64,000 nt of DNA from an uncultured Alphaproteobacteria bacterium (GTDB lineage: Bacteria; Pseudomonadota; Alphaproteobacteria; Rhodobacterales; Rhodobacteraceae), in the NCBI GenBank assembly GCA_902570265.1, contig CACFXF010000003.1:62001-126000 (forward strand). Reading direction: 5' to 3'. The first letter of the stretch is position 1. Every line of letters starts with the position of its first letter. The notes beneath the pieces are model-generated. The model was given only the letters and a program-made list of their open reading frames with translations, did no database searches and was not told the origin of the DNA. The position numbers and the translations under genes are program-made. Of this stretch, positions 28,852-38,093 are shown piece after piece.

Positions 28852-29580
28852 TCAATTATTTATATTTACTCTATTAAATTTAATTTTTGTTCGCTTTACT
28901 CTTATTGATAAATCTTTCTGGATTTTTTCTTGCCAATTTGGTTTTTGCCTAAAAGCATTACTACAATCTCTTGAACAAAATTCTTTATTGTCTCTGGTGA
29001 TTTCAAAATGCTGTATACAATTTTTTCTCATTCCAAAAAACTTAAAGTACTTACATGTTTTTTTTATTTTTTTTGATTTTTGATTAAGACCCCAAGCTAA
29101 ATAAATTGCACTAAAGAGAGTTTTTGGTTTAAAAGCAGGATGTAACTCTCCAGTATCATCATAGTGCCATTCTATTTCCTGATATTTTTTACTGAATAAA
29201 TCAGAACCAAAATCATAGGGAGGATATTCCATATGTAGCTTAGCAAATTCAGAATCTTCTAATAATTGAAATAGTTTTTTTGTAATTTTATAATTCTCGC
29301 CTAACTTTATAAAAGGGCCCCATTTATTATAAAATCTAATAAGTAATTCCATAAATTCGTCTTCCCTCAAGAATCTCGATAAATATATAAAATCATCTAA
29401 AGCCTCTACAGTAAAAGGTTTACTGCGAGGTTTTTGTTTTTTGATTTTTTGAATCATACTATAGTTATTGTTGAAATAAGAAGGAGATTTTGCTGGATTA
29501 ATCAAGGAGGTCTGAAGTGAGTAACCACCTTCTACAACTTCACAATCAAAATTTATTGATATTTTAGAATAAAAATTCAT
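28852..29580 (-). CDS. hypothetical protein with C-terminal Cys-rich (CGNR-like) finger
   Basis: This 242-residue basic protein is not one I recognise. A helical middle (about residues 60-110) is followed near residues 185-215 by Cys residues in TCKYF, KNCIQHF and FCSRDCSNAFR, an arrangement like the treble-clef/CGNR zinc finger, so nucleic-acid binding is possible. The gene stands alone, is AT-rich, and its start codon is immediately preceded by two sets of short tandem repeats (29587-29640). No Shine-Dalgarno is visible. It has the look of an accessory gene. Confidence 0.55.
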   Translation of the reverse strand: MNFYSKISINFDCEVVEGGYSLQTSLINPAKSPSYFNNNYSMIQKIKKQKPRSKPFTVEALDDFIYLSRFLREDEFMELLIRFYNKWGPFIKLGENYKITKKLFQLLEDSEFAKLHMEYPPYDFGSDLFSKKYQEIEWHYDDTGELHPAFKPKTLFSAIYLAWGLNQKSKKIKKTCKYFKFFGMRKNCIQHFEITRDNKEFCSRDCSNAFRQKPNWQEKIQKDLSIRVKRTKIKFNRVNINN

Positions 29581-29586
29581 GGCATT

Positions 29587-29640
29587 TATGTACTTTATAT
29601 GTACTTTATATGTACTTTAATATTTAAAGGATATTTAAAG
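29587..29640. repeat. tandem repeats before orphan zinc-finger-like gene
   Basis: Three exact copies of the 11-mer TATGTACTTTA (29587-29619) are followed by two copies of ATATTTAAAG separated by one G (29620-29640). They lie 7 to 60 bases upstream of the start codon of the minus-strand gene at 28852-29580. The spacing of about one helical turn would suit cooperative protein binding. Confidence 0.8.
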
Positions 29641-29677
29641 TATATGCAATAATTAAATAAATTAATTTTAAATTATG

Positions 29678-30850
29678 TTAAGTCAAAATTTCTTTAGGTA
29701 AATTTTTATTTGTATCAAAAAAAGGTAGGTCTTTAACTTCACATTCACAAAAATTATTCTCTTCGTTTTTCACAAAAAATTTCTTACCTACCCATTCTAT
29801 TTTTTTTGAAAATTTCACATAACCTATGCCAGATTTGAATTGTGGAGAGTATGTACCTGTTGTAATCAAACCCACAGGTTTTTTTTTAGCATCATACATG
29901 ATAAATCCTCCTTTTGGAATAATAGCATTTGATATAATTCCAAATAGTAGTTTATGCTTTGGTAAATTTACTAATTTATCTTTTCCAATAAAAAATTTTT
30001 TCTTTAGGTCAATAAAATTACCTAGTCCAACTTCATATGGATTGTCATATGTACTAAAATCACTACCACAATCTAAGATACCAGCTTCAATTCTTCTTAT
30101 ATTCATAGCTTGCATACTAGAAATTTTTAAATCATAATTTTTACCACCTTCTAAAATATCACTCCATAATTTTTTATAATTTGTATTTTTGCAAAAAGTA
30201 TAAATCTCATAACCCAATTCACCCGTCCAACCAGTTCTAGAAATATAAACGAGTTGGGAATTAATCTTAAAAAATCCCGCACTAAAATAACTAAATTTTG
30301 AATCTATTTCACCTTCTGTTAACTGATTCAATATCTTGTAGGAATTGGGTCCCTGAATTTGTAAAACTCTTGAATTAGGCTCATTGATTTTAATTTGATA
30401 ATTTTGTTTATGAGCTAAAAGCCAGGTATGCATATCACCATCAGGCTGTACAAACCAAAAACACTTCTCTGATAACCTAAATAAAATACCATCCATAAAA
30501 ATATTTCCCTCATGGGTTAAAGCGGTTACATAAATACCTCTACCGATTTTAAGTTTGGATATTTGTCTTGGAAATATTTTATCCAGAAAAAGAATTACTT
30601 CTGGACCTGTAATTTCTAATGGACGTTCAGGTGTATCACAAATTATGGCGGATTTTCTTAATGCCCAGTAAGTTTGATTTATATCTTCACCATTATAATG
30701 AGCATAAAGTCTTCCACCACAATTTCTAAGAATAGTTTTTTTATTGCAATAAAAAGGGTGAAAAGGTGAAAGTCCAGAATTACCACTAAAGACTTTAAAA
30801 ACTTTTTTTTGGTCAATTTTAAACTTTAATTCCATTAAAGAATAAATCAT
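29678..30850 (-). CDS. GcvT-like folate-dependent aminomethyltransferase/demethylase (paralogue 1)
   Basis: This 390-residue protein is of the GcvT/DmdA superfamily, whose members pass a methyl or aminomethyl carbon to tetrahydrofolate. Recognisable blocks are FMDGILFRL, VLQIQGPNSYKIL, ISRTGWTGELGYEIY and RRIEAGILD, with the C-terminal barrel from about residue 290. It is clearly paralogous to the gene at 31282-32481. Its ATG overlaps the VOC-protein stop as ATGA, so it is translationally coupled. DMSP, betaine or TMAO-type substrates are all conceivable; the sequence does not decide. Confidence 0.8.
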   Translation of the reverse strand: MIYSLMELKFKIDQKKVFKVFSGNSGLSPFHPFYCNKKTILRNCGGRLYAHYNGEDINQTYWALRKSAIICDTPERPLEITGPEVILFLDKIFPRQISKLKIGRGIYVTALTHEGNIFMDGILFRLSEKCFWFVQPDGDMHTWLLAHKQNYQIKINEPNSRVLQIQGPNSYKILNQLTEGEIDSKFSYFSAGFFKINSQLVYISRTGWTGELGYEIYTFCKNTNYKKLWSDILEGGKNYDLKISSMQAMNIRRIEAGILDCGSDFSTYDNPYEVGLGNFIDLKKKFFIGKDKLVNLPKHKLLFGIISNAIIPKGGFIMYDAKKKPVGLITTGTYSPQFKSGIGYVKFSKKIEWVGKKFFVKNEENNFCECEVKDLPFFDTNKNLPKEILT

Positions 30851-31233
30851 TTTGACAGTTCATAGTAAGCACAAATCTTATTTCCATCAAAATCTCTTAA
30901 ATATGAAAAATAGTCTTCATATCCAGGCCTGAAACCTGGAGCGCCTTCGTCTTTAGCTCCATTTTCTAATCCTAACCTGTGGAAACTATCTACAGATTTT
31001 TTATCCTGACACAAAAAAGCTATCATTGAACCATTACCAAAAGTAGCATTTTTTCTATTATAAGGTTTTGTAATGTAGAAAGTAATTTTTTCATCATCAC
31101 TCAAAATACTTGCATAACCTACATAATCAGAAGTAGATTCAATTTTTTTCATTCCAGAACAAGGCAAAATTTTATCATATAATTTAAGTGATTGCTTAAT
31201 ATCATTAGTCCCCACCATTACATATCCTATCAT
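30847..31233 (-). CDS. VOC/glyoxalase-fold protein
   Basis: This 128-residue protein has two beta-alpha-beta-beta-beta units of the vicinal oxygen chelate fold: VMVGTNDIKQSLKLYD, then GYEDYFSYLRDFDGNKICAYYE, where DFDGNKI is the family's C-terminal signature. Candidate metal ligands are not complete, so it may be a binding protein rather than an enzyme. It lies between two GcvT-like genes on the same strand and overlaps the second by 4 bases, implying a role in the same pathway. Confidence 0.75.
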   Translation of the reverse strand: MIGYVMVGTNDIKQSLKLYDKILPCSGMKKIESTSDYVGYASILSDDEKITFYITKPYNRKNATFGNGSMIAFLCQDKKSVDSFHRLGLENGAKDEGAPGFRPGYEDYFSYLRDFDGNKICAYYELSK

Positions 31234-31281
31234 TATCTTTTTCCTTGCTAGAAAATAAAAATGTTAATATTTGTTAATGAA

Positions 31282-32481
31282 TTAGTAAGCATCATACTGA
31301 AAATCATTAGAAATTGTTGGGATTGATTTATCAATTCCCTTGATTATTTTTTTCTCTTTATCAAAAAATGGTAAGTCCACAATTTCTGCAGTATGAAATT
31401 CTCCATTAGGTAAAGAAAGTTTTAGCTGTTTACCTTGCCACTCTTTACCTTTTAAAAATCTTGCATACCCAATTCCAAGACCTAAAGTTGGTGAAGGAAC
31501 ACCAGCAGTAACGTAACCTACTTCTTCATTGCCATCCAAAATTTTACTTCCTGATGATGGTGTAGCTGTTTTACAAGTTAACCCATATAAAAGAACATTT
31601 TTTTCTTTTTTTAATAATGCTTTTTTTCCTATAAAATCTTCTTTATCTAAATCAACAACAAAAGATAATCCTGCTTCAAAAGGAGACATATTAACGTCCA
31701 TATCTGTTGTATTACCAAGGATCCCACCTTCTATCCTTCTTATAGTTAAGGCTCTTGTAGATGAAAATTCCATACCATAATTTTGACCAATTGACATTAA
31801 ATGATCCCAAAGAGCCAAATGATCTGTTTTATAACCATCACAATAAATTTCATAGCCTAACTCACCAGTAAAGCCTGATCTGGAAACATAAAGATTCTGT
31901 CCATTAAAATTAAAAAAACCAGAACTATAATATTTCATTGCTTCAGTTATTTGACCATCTGTTGCATCCTGCATGATATTTAGTGAAGCTGGTCCTTGTA
32001 TCTGAATTACTCTAGATTTTGGATCGCTGATTTCAACATCAAAACCCTCACTATGTGCTAATAACCACGTTTCAAAAGGACCATCCGCTTGTACATACCA
32101 AAAATGATTTTCATCAAATCTAAAGACAACACCATCCATAAAAATACCACCCTTGGGAGTACATGCCATTGCATAATAACCTCGTCCAATTTTCATATTT
32201 GATATTTTTCTGGTAAGAACTTTATCAAGGAACTTAACAGCATCAGACCCCTTTATTTCAATCGGTTTTTCGGGAACATCAAAAATTAACGCTTTTTGTC
32301 TAAGTGTCCAATACTTTAGTATGGGGTCTTCCCCCATATATACTGCTTGAAAACGATTTGCATAAACACCTCTAATCATTTTAGAAGTATCATGCCTTTC
32401 AATAAATGGAGATTCTTCAAATCTCCTTGCACTTATTTCAACTGTATTTAATAAATCTTTTTCTTCTTGAAGGTTAATCAT
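31282..32481 (-). CDS. GcvT-like folate-dependent aminomethyltransferase/demethylase (paralogue 2)
   Basis: This 399-residue GcvT-superfamily protein has IFMDGVVFRFDENHFWYV, VIQIQGPASLNIM, SRSGFTGELGYEIY and RRIEGGILGNTTDMD in the THF-binding core. It is close in sequence to the gene two positions downstream, so the pair arose by duplication. It follows the molybdoenzyme gene by 33 bases. A cytoplasmic demethylase feeding methyl groups to tetrahydrofolate is the most likely role. Confidence 0.8.
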   Translation of the reverse strand: MINLQEEKDLLNTVEISARRFEESPFIERHDTSKMIRGVYANRFQAVYMGEDPILKYWTLRQKALIFDVPEKPIEIKGSDAVKFLDKVLTRKISNMKIGRGYYAMACTPKGGIFMDGVVFRFDENHFWYVQADGPFETWLLAHSEGFDVEISDPKSRVIQIQGPASLNIMQDATDGQITEAMKYYSSGFFNFNGQNLYVSRSGFTGELGYEIYCDGYKTDHLALWDHLMSIGQNYGMEFSSTRALTIRRIEGGILGNTTDMDVNMSPFEAGLSFVVDLDKEDFIGKKALLKKEKNVLLYGLTCKTATPSSGSKILDGNEEVGYVTAGVPSPTLGLGIGYARFLKGKEWQGKQLKLSLPNGEFHTAEIVDLPFFDKEKKIIKGIDKSIPTISNDFQYDAY

Positions 32482-32514
32482 AAATTTCCTTTTCTACTTA
32501 TATTTCTATAGTTG

Positions 32515-34827
32515 CTAAATAAAACTAGGTGGTTCATAGGCTGTTACAGATGGGATTTCACCTTCAGCCAACCTAATTTCAACCATACATGTATGCGCAA
32601 TTGGTCCCTGACCCAAGGATGAAGTACCTTTATCAGGAGTTAAAGTATTTGGATTTCCATTCTTACATGGACTGTCAGGAATAGAGGGGTCAATAGGATC
32701 ATACCAAGCCCCAGTACTTATTAATATTACGCCTGATCTTAAATTATTATCTATAACTATAGAAGCATAACAAGAACCTCTATCATTATATACTTTTACC
32801 AAATCTTTATCTTTTAAATTCCTTTTATCAGCATCTATTTTATTTATATAGACGGGTTCCCTCCCATTAATCTTATTCGATCGACTAAAATTTCCATGGT
32901 CTAGTTGAGAATGAAGTTTGTCTTTTGGTTGATTAGAAATTAGATGTAATTGGTATTTTTTGTCTTTTTGTCCTAACCATTCACAAGGCTCCAACCACAC
33001 AGGGTGACCTGGGCAATCCACGTACCCAAAACTATGAATTGTTTCTGAGTATATTTCAATTTTTCCACTTGGTGTATTTAATTTGGAATTTATCGGATCA
33101 GCTCTAAAATCTTCTAACATTACAACATCTTCTCTATGGTTCGGAAATTTGAACCATCCCTTTTTGATAAAGTCGTCATAAGAAGGCATATTTATATTTT
33201 GCTCTAAAGATTTTTCCCTTGTCTCATTATAAATCCACTTCTGCCATTGTTCCTTGGTCTTACCATCCGTAAAATTATCTAGTACGCCCATTTCCTTTGC
33301 TATACCTGAAAAGATATCAAAATCATCTCTACTATCTTGGTAAGGCTCAGTCAATTTTGACATCTTTATGATATAAGGATCCCTTGGAGTAAGTCCTAAA
33401 TCTTCTCTTTCTAAAGGCGTAGTACATGGAAGAACTATATCTGATCTTTTTGCCAAGGAATTCCAACACCATTCATTACAAATAACTGTATCTGGTTTTT
33501 TCCAGGCTTTCATTAACAAGCCTAAATCTTGATGATGGTGGAAGGGATTTCCACCTGCCCAATATACTATTTTTGTGTCGGGATAAGTGTAGTTCTGTCC
33601 ATCAAATTCAAAATTTGTTCCAGGCTTAAGCAGTAAATCACTTATTCTAGCAACTGGAATGAAATCTTTTACTTGATTAATACCTTGTGGAAATGCTGCA
33701 GCAGGAGGAATAACAAAATTACCACCAATAAAATTCGTAGCACTATAGCCAAAACCAAAACCGCCACCTGGTAACCCAATCTGACCTAACATACAACTTA
33801 AGGCTATAGCCATCCAAAATGGTTGTTCGCCATGATCTTGACGTGTTAAAGACCAACTTATAGATATCATCGTTCTTTTTGAAGACATCTTTTTAGCTAG
33901 TGTCTTAATTATCTCAGTTTCAATTTCACAAATATAAGAGGCCCATTGAGCAGTTTTAGGAATTCCATCTTTCTTACCTAATAAATAAGATAAAAAATTA
34001 TCAAAACCTACTGTATATTTTGAAATAAAATCATAATCTACTAGATCAAGTTCATAAAGAGTATATGCTAATCCTAACATAAAAGCAGTGTCAGTATTCG
34101 GCCTAGGTGCAATCCACTCACCATTTACTTCACCTATTAAATCAGACTTTAAGGGAGAAATATTTATAAAATTTGTTCTTGATTTAAAAGCCTCCAGCAA
34201 TTTTTTTTTCTGAAAATGATTACCGGTCCCCCCCTGGCTTATCTGTCCATTTTTAAGAGGTATGCCACCAAAGGAAACAAAAAGTTCCGTATTTTCCCTA
34301 ATAGATTCCCAGCTCGTACAAGTATCTAAGAAAGCTCTATAACTTCCTAAAATGTGAGGGACAACTGTTTCTGCAGCAGCAAAACTATATGTAAATTTTG
34401 ATTTAGTATACCCTCCAATACAATTTAAAAATCGGTGTAACTGACTTTGTGTATGATGAAATCTTCCAGCACTAGACCATCCATAGGAACCAGCAAAAAT
34501 TGCTGAATTTCCAAAAATATTTGATACCCTTTTTAACTCATTTGCCACTAATTTTTCAGCTTCTGACCAAGTTACTTCAATGAATGGATCTACACCTCTT
34601 AAATGATTATGACTATTAGGACCATTTTCTAACCAACTTCTCCTAATAGATGGTTTAGAAATTCTTGTAGGTCCATCCTGAACATCAATTATACCAGAGC
34701 CAATTGGAGAGGGATCATTGTCATATTCAAAACCATAAAGTTCTTGAACCCTCCCATTAGTTACCCTTGCTCTATATGTCCCCCAATGAGTACTGGTTAA
34801 TGGTAATGTATCTATTTTTTTTTCCAT
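32515..34827 (-). CDS. cytoplasmic molybdopterin oxidoreductase, BisC/TorA (DMSO reductase) family
   Basis: This protein of about 770 residues belongs to the single-subunit TMAO/biotin-sulfoxide reductase group. GSYGWSSAGRFHHTQSQLHR and the presumed molybdenum-ligating Ser in KFTYSFAAAETVVPHILG match the DorA/TorA/BisC pattern, and WAGGNPFHHHQDL and the C-terminal molybdopterin-guanine-dinucleotide domain are present. There is no iron-sulfur motif and no Tat signal, so it is BisC-like and cytoplasmic. ATG 34827 is preferred to the in-frame TTG at 34842. Context with a betaine/TMAO-type importer suggests an N- or S-oxide substrate. Confidence 0.82.
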   Translation of the reverse strand: MEKKIDTLPLTSTHWGTYRARVTNGRVQELYGFEYDNDPSPIGSGIIDVQDGPTRISKPSIRRSWLENGPNSHNHLRGVDPFIEVTWSEAEKLVANELKRVSNIFGNSAIFAGSYGWSSAGRFHHTQSQLHRFLNCIGGYTKSKFTYSFAAAETVVPHILGSYRAFLDTCTSWESIRENTELFVSFGGIPLKNGQISQGGTGNHFQKKKLLEAFKSRTNFINISPLKSDLIGEVNGEWIAPRPNTDTAFMLGLAYTLYELDLVDYDFISKYTVGFDNFLSYLLGKKDGIPKTAQWASYICEIETEIIKTLAKKMSSKRTMISISWSLTRQDHGEQPFWMAIALSCMLGQIGLPGGGFGFGYSATNFIGGNFVIPPAAAFPQGINQVKDFIPVARISDLLLKPGTNFEFDGQNYTYPDTKIVYWAGGNPFHHHQDLGLLMKAWKKPDTVICNEWCWNSLAKRSDIVLPCTTPLEREDLGLTPRDPYIIKMSKLTEPYQDSRDDFDIFSGIAKEMGVLDNFTDGKTKEQWQKWIYNETREKSLEQNINMPSYDDFIKKGWFKFPNHREDVVMLEDFRADPINSKLNTPSGKIEIYSETIHSFGYVDCPGHPVWLEPCEWLGQKDKKYQLHLISNQPKDKLHSQLDHGNFSRSNKINGREPVYINKIDADKRNLKDKDLVKVYNDRGSCYASIVIDNNLRSGVILISTGAWYDPIDPSIPDSPCKNGNPNTLTPDKGTSSLGQGPIAHTCMVEIRLAEGEIPSVTAYEPPSFI

Positions 34828-34865
34828 AAACTTAATTTTCAAATATAGTTTTTAATTTTTGATTT

Positions 34866-36947
34866 CTATTTAATTGATAAACCCAAAGCTTCACTTCTTT
34901 TTTCACTAATGGTCTTGGTAATTCGATCAACAATCATCGCGATTATAGCCATAGATATTCCAGCTATGAATCCTTTACCCATATTACCGTCTGTTAATCC
35001 AATAAATACAATCTGCTCTAGACCATTTGTACCAATCAACGCAGCAATCACTAACATAGCAATTCCATACATTATTGTTTGATTCAAACCCAACATTATT
35101 ACAGGTAATGCAAGAGGTATTTTTACAAGAAAAAGCAACTGCATTTTTGTTGATCCCATCATTGTTGAAGCATCGATAACTTCACTTGGTAAATTTCTAA
35201 TTCCATTTTCAGCATATCGAATTGAAGGAACTATGGCGTAAATGATAATTGCTAAAAGACCAGTAAAATCACCAATTTTAAAAAGCATTACAAAAGGAAT
35301 TAAAATTACAAATAATGGAATAGTCTGTAGAGTATCGTTTATAGGCCTAATTATCGAGGATACGACTGAATTATGTGCTGCCCATATACCTAAGGATGTT
35401 CCCACGATAAAACAAAAAACTACAGCTATTCCACAAAGATAAATTGAAATCATAGCTTCTGGCCACATTCCAACAACAACAATAAATCCAAGACCAAAAA
35501 AAGTACCCAAAGCTAGCTTATAACCACCTACACGCCATGCAAAAAAACTATAAATTAATAGAAGTGAAAGCCATGGCATATTAGTTAAACCAAAATAAAG
35601 AAAAATCATTAACAATAATAAGAAAATAAATATTTCATTTTTTTTATTTTTTAAAAACCAAAGAGCACCTAGAATAAAAGACATAAAATAAAATATCTTA
35701 TGACCCATTTCTAACTGAAAACCCCAAGTAAAAGGACTTACTGCTTGTTGAAAACCAATTTTTGTCGGCAACATAATGAAAAATAAAGTGTATGTCTTTA
35801 ATAGTTTAATTTCAGTTCTAAAAGTTTTAACAAAAGTTTCAAAAAAATTATTAATATAGCTTGATACCCATATACTCAAATTATAGGGCCAATCAGCCAA
35901 TACTTGAAAAAAACTTGCTACTATAAATAATAAAATGCTAACCAAGATAGCGAAGCCATAATAATTAAGCCGCATGTTCTTTAAATATTTTGGACCTTTT
36001 ACTGCTTTATCAGAATTAAGTGCAAAGCCCGAAGTAATTCTATCAATTATTATAGCCATCAAAGCAATTACTAATCCTACAACTAAACTCTGTCCTACCT
36101 CAGCTTTCCTTATATAGTATAAAACTTCCCAACCTATATCAGCTGTTCCTCCAATAATTGCAGCAATAATAACCATACTTAAGGCTGCCATGGTAGATTG
36201 ATTTATTCCTAAAAGAATCTGTTTTTTGCATGAAGGAAGCATTGCTTGCCAAAATAATTGTTTAGTGTTTGCACCTGACATAATGGCAGATTCAATTATA
36301 TGGTCGGGGACCCTTTTAAGTCCTAGTATCGTATTTCTTACCATAGGTGGAAAAGAATATAAAATACTTGCAATCAAACCAACTACGGTTCCAAACCCAA
36401 ATAAGAGCAAAATTGGTAATAAATAAGCAAATGTAGGTACAGTCTGAAATATATCTAAAATTGGCATTATTACTTTTTCTGCTCTTTTTGAAAAAAATCC
36501 CCAGACTCCTAATCCAAAACCTATAAATACTGCCATTGGAACAGATATGATTACTAATGCCAAAGTATTCATACTTTCTTCCCAATATCCAATCAAGACC
36601 ATGTAAAAGGTAGCAGACAAGGTAAATAGTGCTAATCTAACACCAGAAGATAAGATGGCTATAAAACATACTAAAAAAATTACCACAATCCAAGGAAGAC
36701 TATGCAATAGCCACTGCGCTCCAATTATTGGCCAACTTAGCAACCAAGAAATATTCAAGAAAAACCAACCAAATTGCTCAATAAACTTTTCCATCGAAAA
36801 ATTTATCCAGTCTGAAAAAGGAACAATTAATTCCCTTGGGTATTTTGATGCCCAAACCCACTTATCTTGAAAAATAAGTAGAATTAAAGTGATAAAAATT
36901 ATCCCTATCCAAGTTAAAGTGTTCTTTTCAAAAATACTATTTTTCAT
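34866..36947 (-). CDS. fused double permease of quaternary-amine (ProW/TmoV-like) ABC importer
   Basis: This 693-residue membrane protein contains two complete ProW-type permease domains: the first centred on SAIMSGANTKQLFWQAMLP (about residue 235) and the second on DASTMMGSTKMQLLFLVKIP (about 600). Both have the EAA-like loop that contacts the ATPase. Fused permeases of this kind occur in TMAO and betaine importers of marine alphaproteobacteria. It sits between the ATPase and the molybdoenzyme in one operon. Confidence 0.85.
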   Translation of the reverse strand: MKNSIFEKNTLTWIGIIFITLILLIFQDKWVWASKYPRELIVPFSDWINFSMEKFIEQFGWFFLNISWLLSWPIIGAQWLLHSLPWIVVIFLVCFIAILSSGVRLALFTLSATFYMVLIGYWEESMNTLALVIISVPMAVFIGFGLGVWGFFSKRAEKVIMPILDIFQTVPTFAYLLPILLLFGFGTVVGLIASILYSFPPMVRNTILGLKRVPDHIIESAIMSGANTKQLFWQAMLPSCKKQILLGINQSTMAALSMVIIAAIIGGTADIGWEVLYYIRKAEVGQSLVVGLVIALMAIIIDRITSGFALNSDKAVKGPKYLKNMRLNYYGFAILVSILLFIVASFFQVLADWPYNLSIWVSSYINNFFETFVKTFRTEIKLLKTYTLFFIMLPTKIGFQQAVSPFTWGFQLEMGHKIFYFMSFILGALWFLKNKKNEIFIFLLLLMIFLYFGLTNMPWLSLLLIYSFFAWRVGGYKLALGTFFGLGFIVVVGMWPEAMISIYLCGIAVVFCFIVGTSLGIWAAHNSVVSSIIRPINDTLQTIPLFVILIPFVMLFKIGDFTGLLAIIIYAIVPSIRYAENGIRNLPSEVIDASTMMGSTKMQLLFLVKIPLALPVIMLGLNQTIMYGIAMLVIAALIGTNGLEQIVFIGLTDGNMGKGFIAGISMAIIAMIVDRITKTISEKRSEALGLSIK

Positions 36948-36964
36948 TACTTCTAAATTATCAT

Positions 36965-38023
36965 TTAATTTTCTGCAGTTGCTAATGCTGTTACGAAACT
37001 CTGAGCATTTGCCATCCCAAGCTTTTTACCAGCCTGATCCACAACAACAACCCCCACAGATTTTTTAGAAAGTAACGGAAGCATCTTTGCAACTGGCATG
37101 TCAAAAGGAACTTCTTCAGCTTTTTGTAATATTTTCTGACTTTTATCTATGATATCCGAAGCTTTTAGAACACTTTCCCATGGTACATCTTTTGTAAAAT
37201 CTCTTATATAATTATCTTTTGGGTTTAAAATAAGATCTACTGGCTTTCCAATCTGAACTATTTGACCGTCCCTCATTATAGCCATTCTATCTGCAATTCT
37301 TAAAGCTTCTTGAAAGTCATGAGTTATAAAGACTACTGATTTTTTTTGTAAGGATTGTATTCTTAAAAACTCATCCTGCATTTGTTTTCTTATTAATGGA
37401 TCCAAAGCAGAGAAAGGTTCATCCAAAAACCAAACGTCAGGTTCTACAGCAAGTGATCTAGCTATACCAACTCTTTGCTGTTGACCACCTGATAATTCCA
37501 TTGGAAAATTATTCTCTCTTCCATTAAGACCCACTAATTCGATTACTCTAACTGCTTTTTCCAGCCTTTCTTTTTCTTTTAAACCTTGTAACTTTAATGG
37601 AAATGCAATATTTTCAATTACATTTAAATGAGGCAAAAGTCCAAAATTCTGAAATACCATACCCATCTTGTGCCTTCGTATTTCAATTAATTCTTTCTCA
37701 CTTTTTCCTAAAAGATTCTCTTCATCTAGTAAAATTTTACCCACTGTGGGTTCAATTAGACGTGAAAGACAACGAACAATAGTTGATTTACCTGATCCGG
37801 ACAACCCCATTATCACAAAGATTTCACCAATATGAACATCAAAGCTTACATCAGCATTAGCAACGATATGACCGTGCTCTGTAATTTTTTTACTTAAAAT
37901 TGAAGGGTCTTCTTGAGAATATGAGTTGTTTGAAAAAAAATCATCTGAATTATCACCGTAAACTTTCCATAAATTGCGACATGACAATTTTATTTGTTTA
38001 GACAATTCAACATTATTTTTCAT
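36965..38023 (-). CDS. ATPase of quaternary-amine (ProV/OpuAA-like) ABC importer
   Basis: This 352-residue ATPase has Walker A GLSGSGKST (73-81), signature ELSGGQQQRVGIARSLA and Walker B DVWFLDEPFSALD. The extra N-terminal 60 residues and the C-terminal CBS-like segment (KKSVGVVVVDQAGKKLGMA) mark it as ProV/OpuAA type, where the CBS part senses ionic strength. It starts 71 bases after the binding-protein gene, across a stem-loop, and is followed 17 bases later by the permease gene. Confidence 0.88.
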   Translation of the reverse strand: MKNNVELSKQIKLSCRNLWKVYGDNSDDFFSNNSYSQEDPSILSKKITEHGHIVANADVSFDVHIGEIFVIMGLSGSGKSTIVRCLSRLIEPTVGKILLDEENLLGKSEKELIEIRRHKMGMVFQNFGLLPHLNVIENIAFPLKLQGLKEKERLEKAVRVIELVGLNGRENNFPMELSGGQQQRVGIARSLAVEPDVWFLDEPFSALDPLIRKQMQDEFLRIQSLQKKSVVFITHDFQEALRIADRMAIMRDGQIVQIGKPVDLILNPKDNYIRDFTKDVPWESVLKASDIIDKSQKILQKAEEVPFDMPVAKMLPLLSKKSVGVVVVDQAGKKLGMANAQSFVTALATAEN

Positions 38024-38032
38024 TTAAAGATC

Positions 38033-38072
38033 CAAAAATAATATGCTGAGAAACTTTAAGTTCCTCAGCATA
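38033..38072 (-). terminator. stem-loop between binding-protein and ATPase genes
   Basis: TATGCTGAG/CTCAGCATA is a perfect 9-bp stem (38042-38050 and 38064-38072), with extra pairing inside the loop, and on the minus strand it is followed by ATTATTTTT. It lies between the binding-protein stop and the ATPase start, so it could end part of the transcripts or protect the upstream message. Confidence 0.6.
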
Positions 38073-38093
38073 TAAAGTCAAAATGAATAAAAA

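Noticed and set aside
29587-29640. CRISPR array.
   Set aside because: Repeats are 10-11 bases, directly adjoining and few; there are no spacers and no cas genes.
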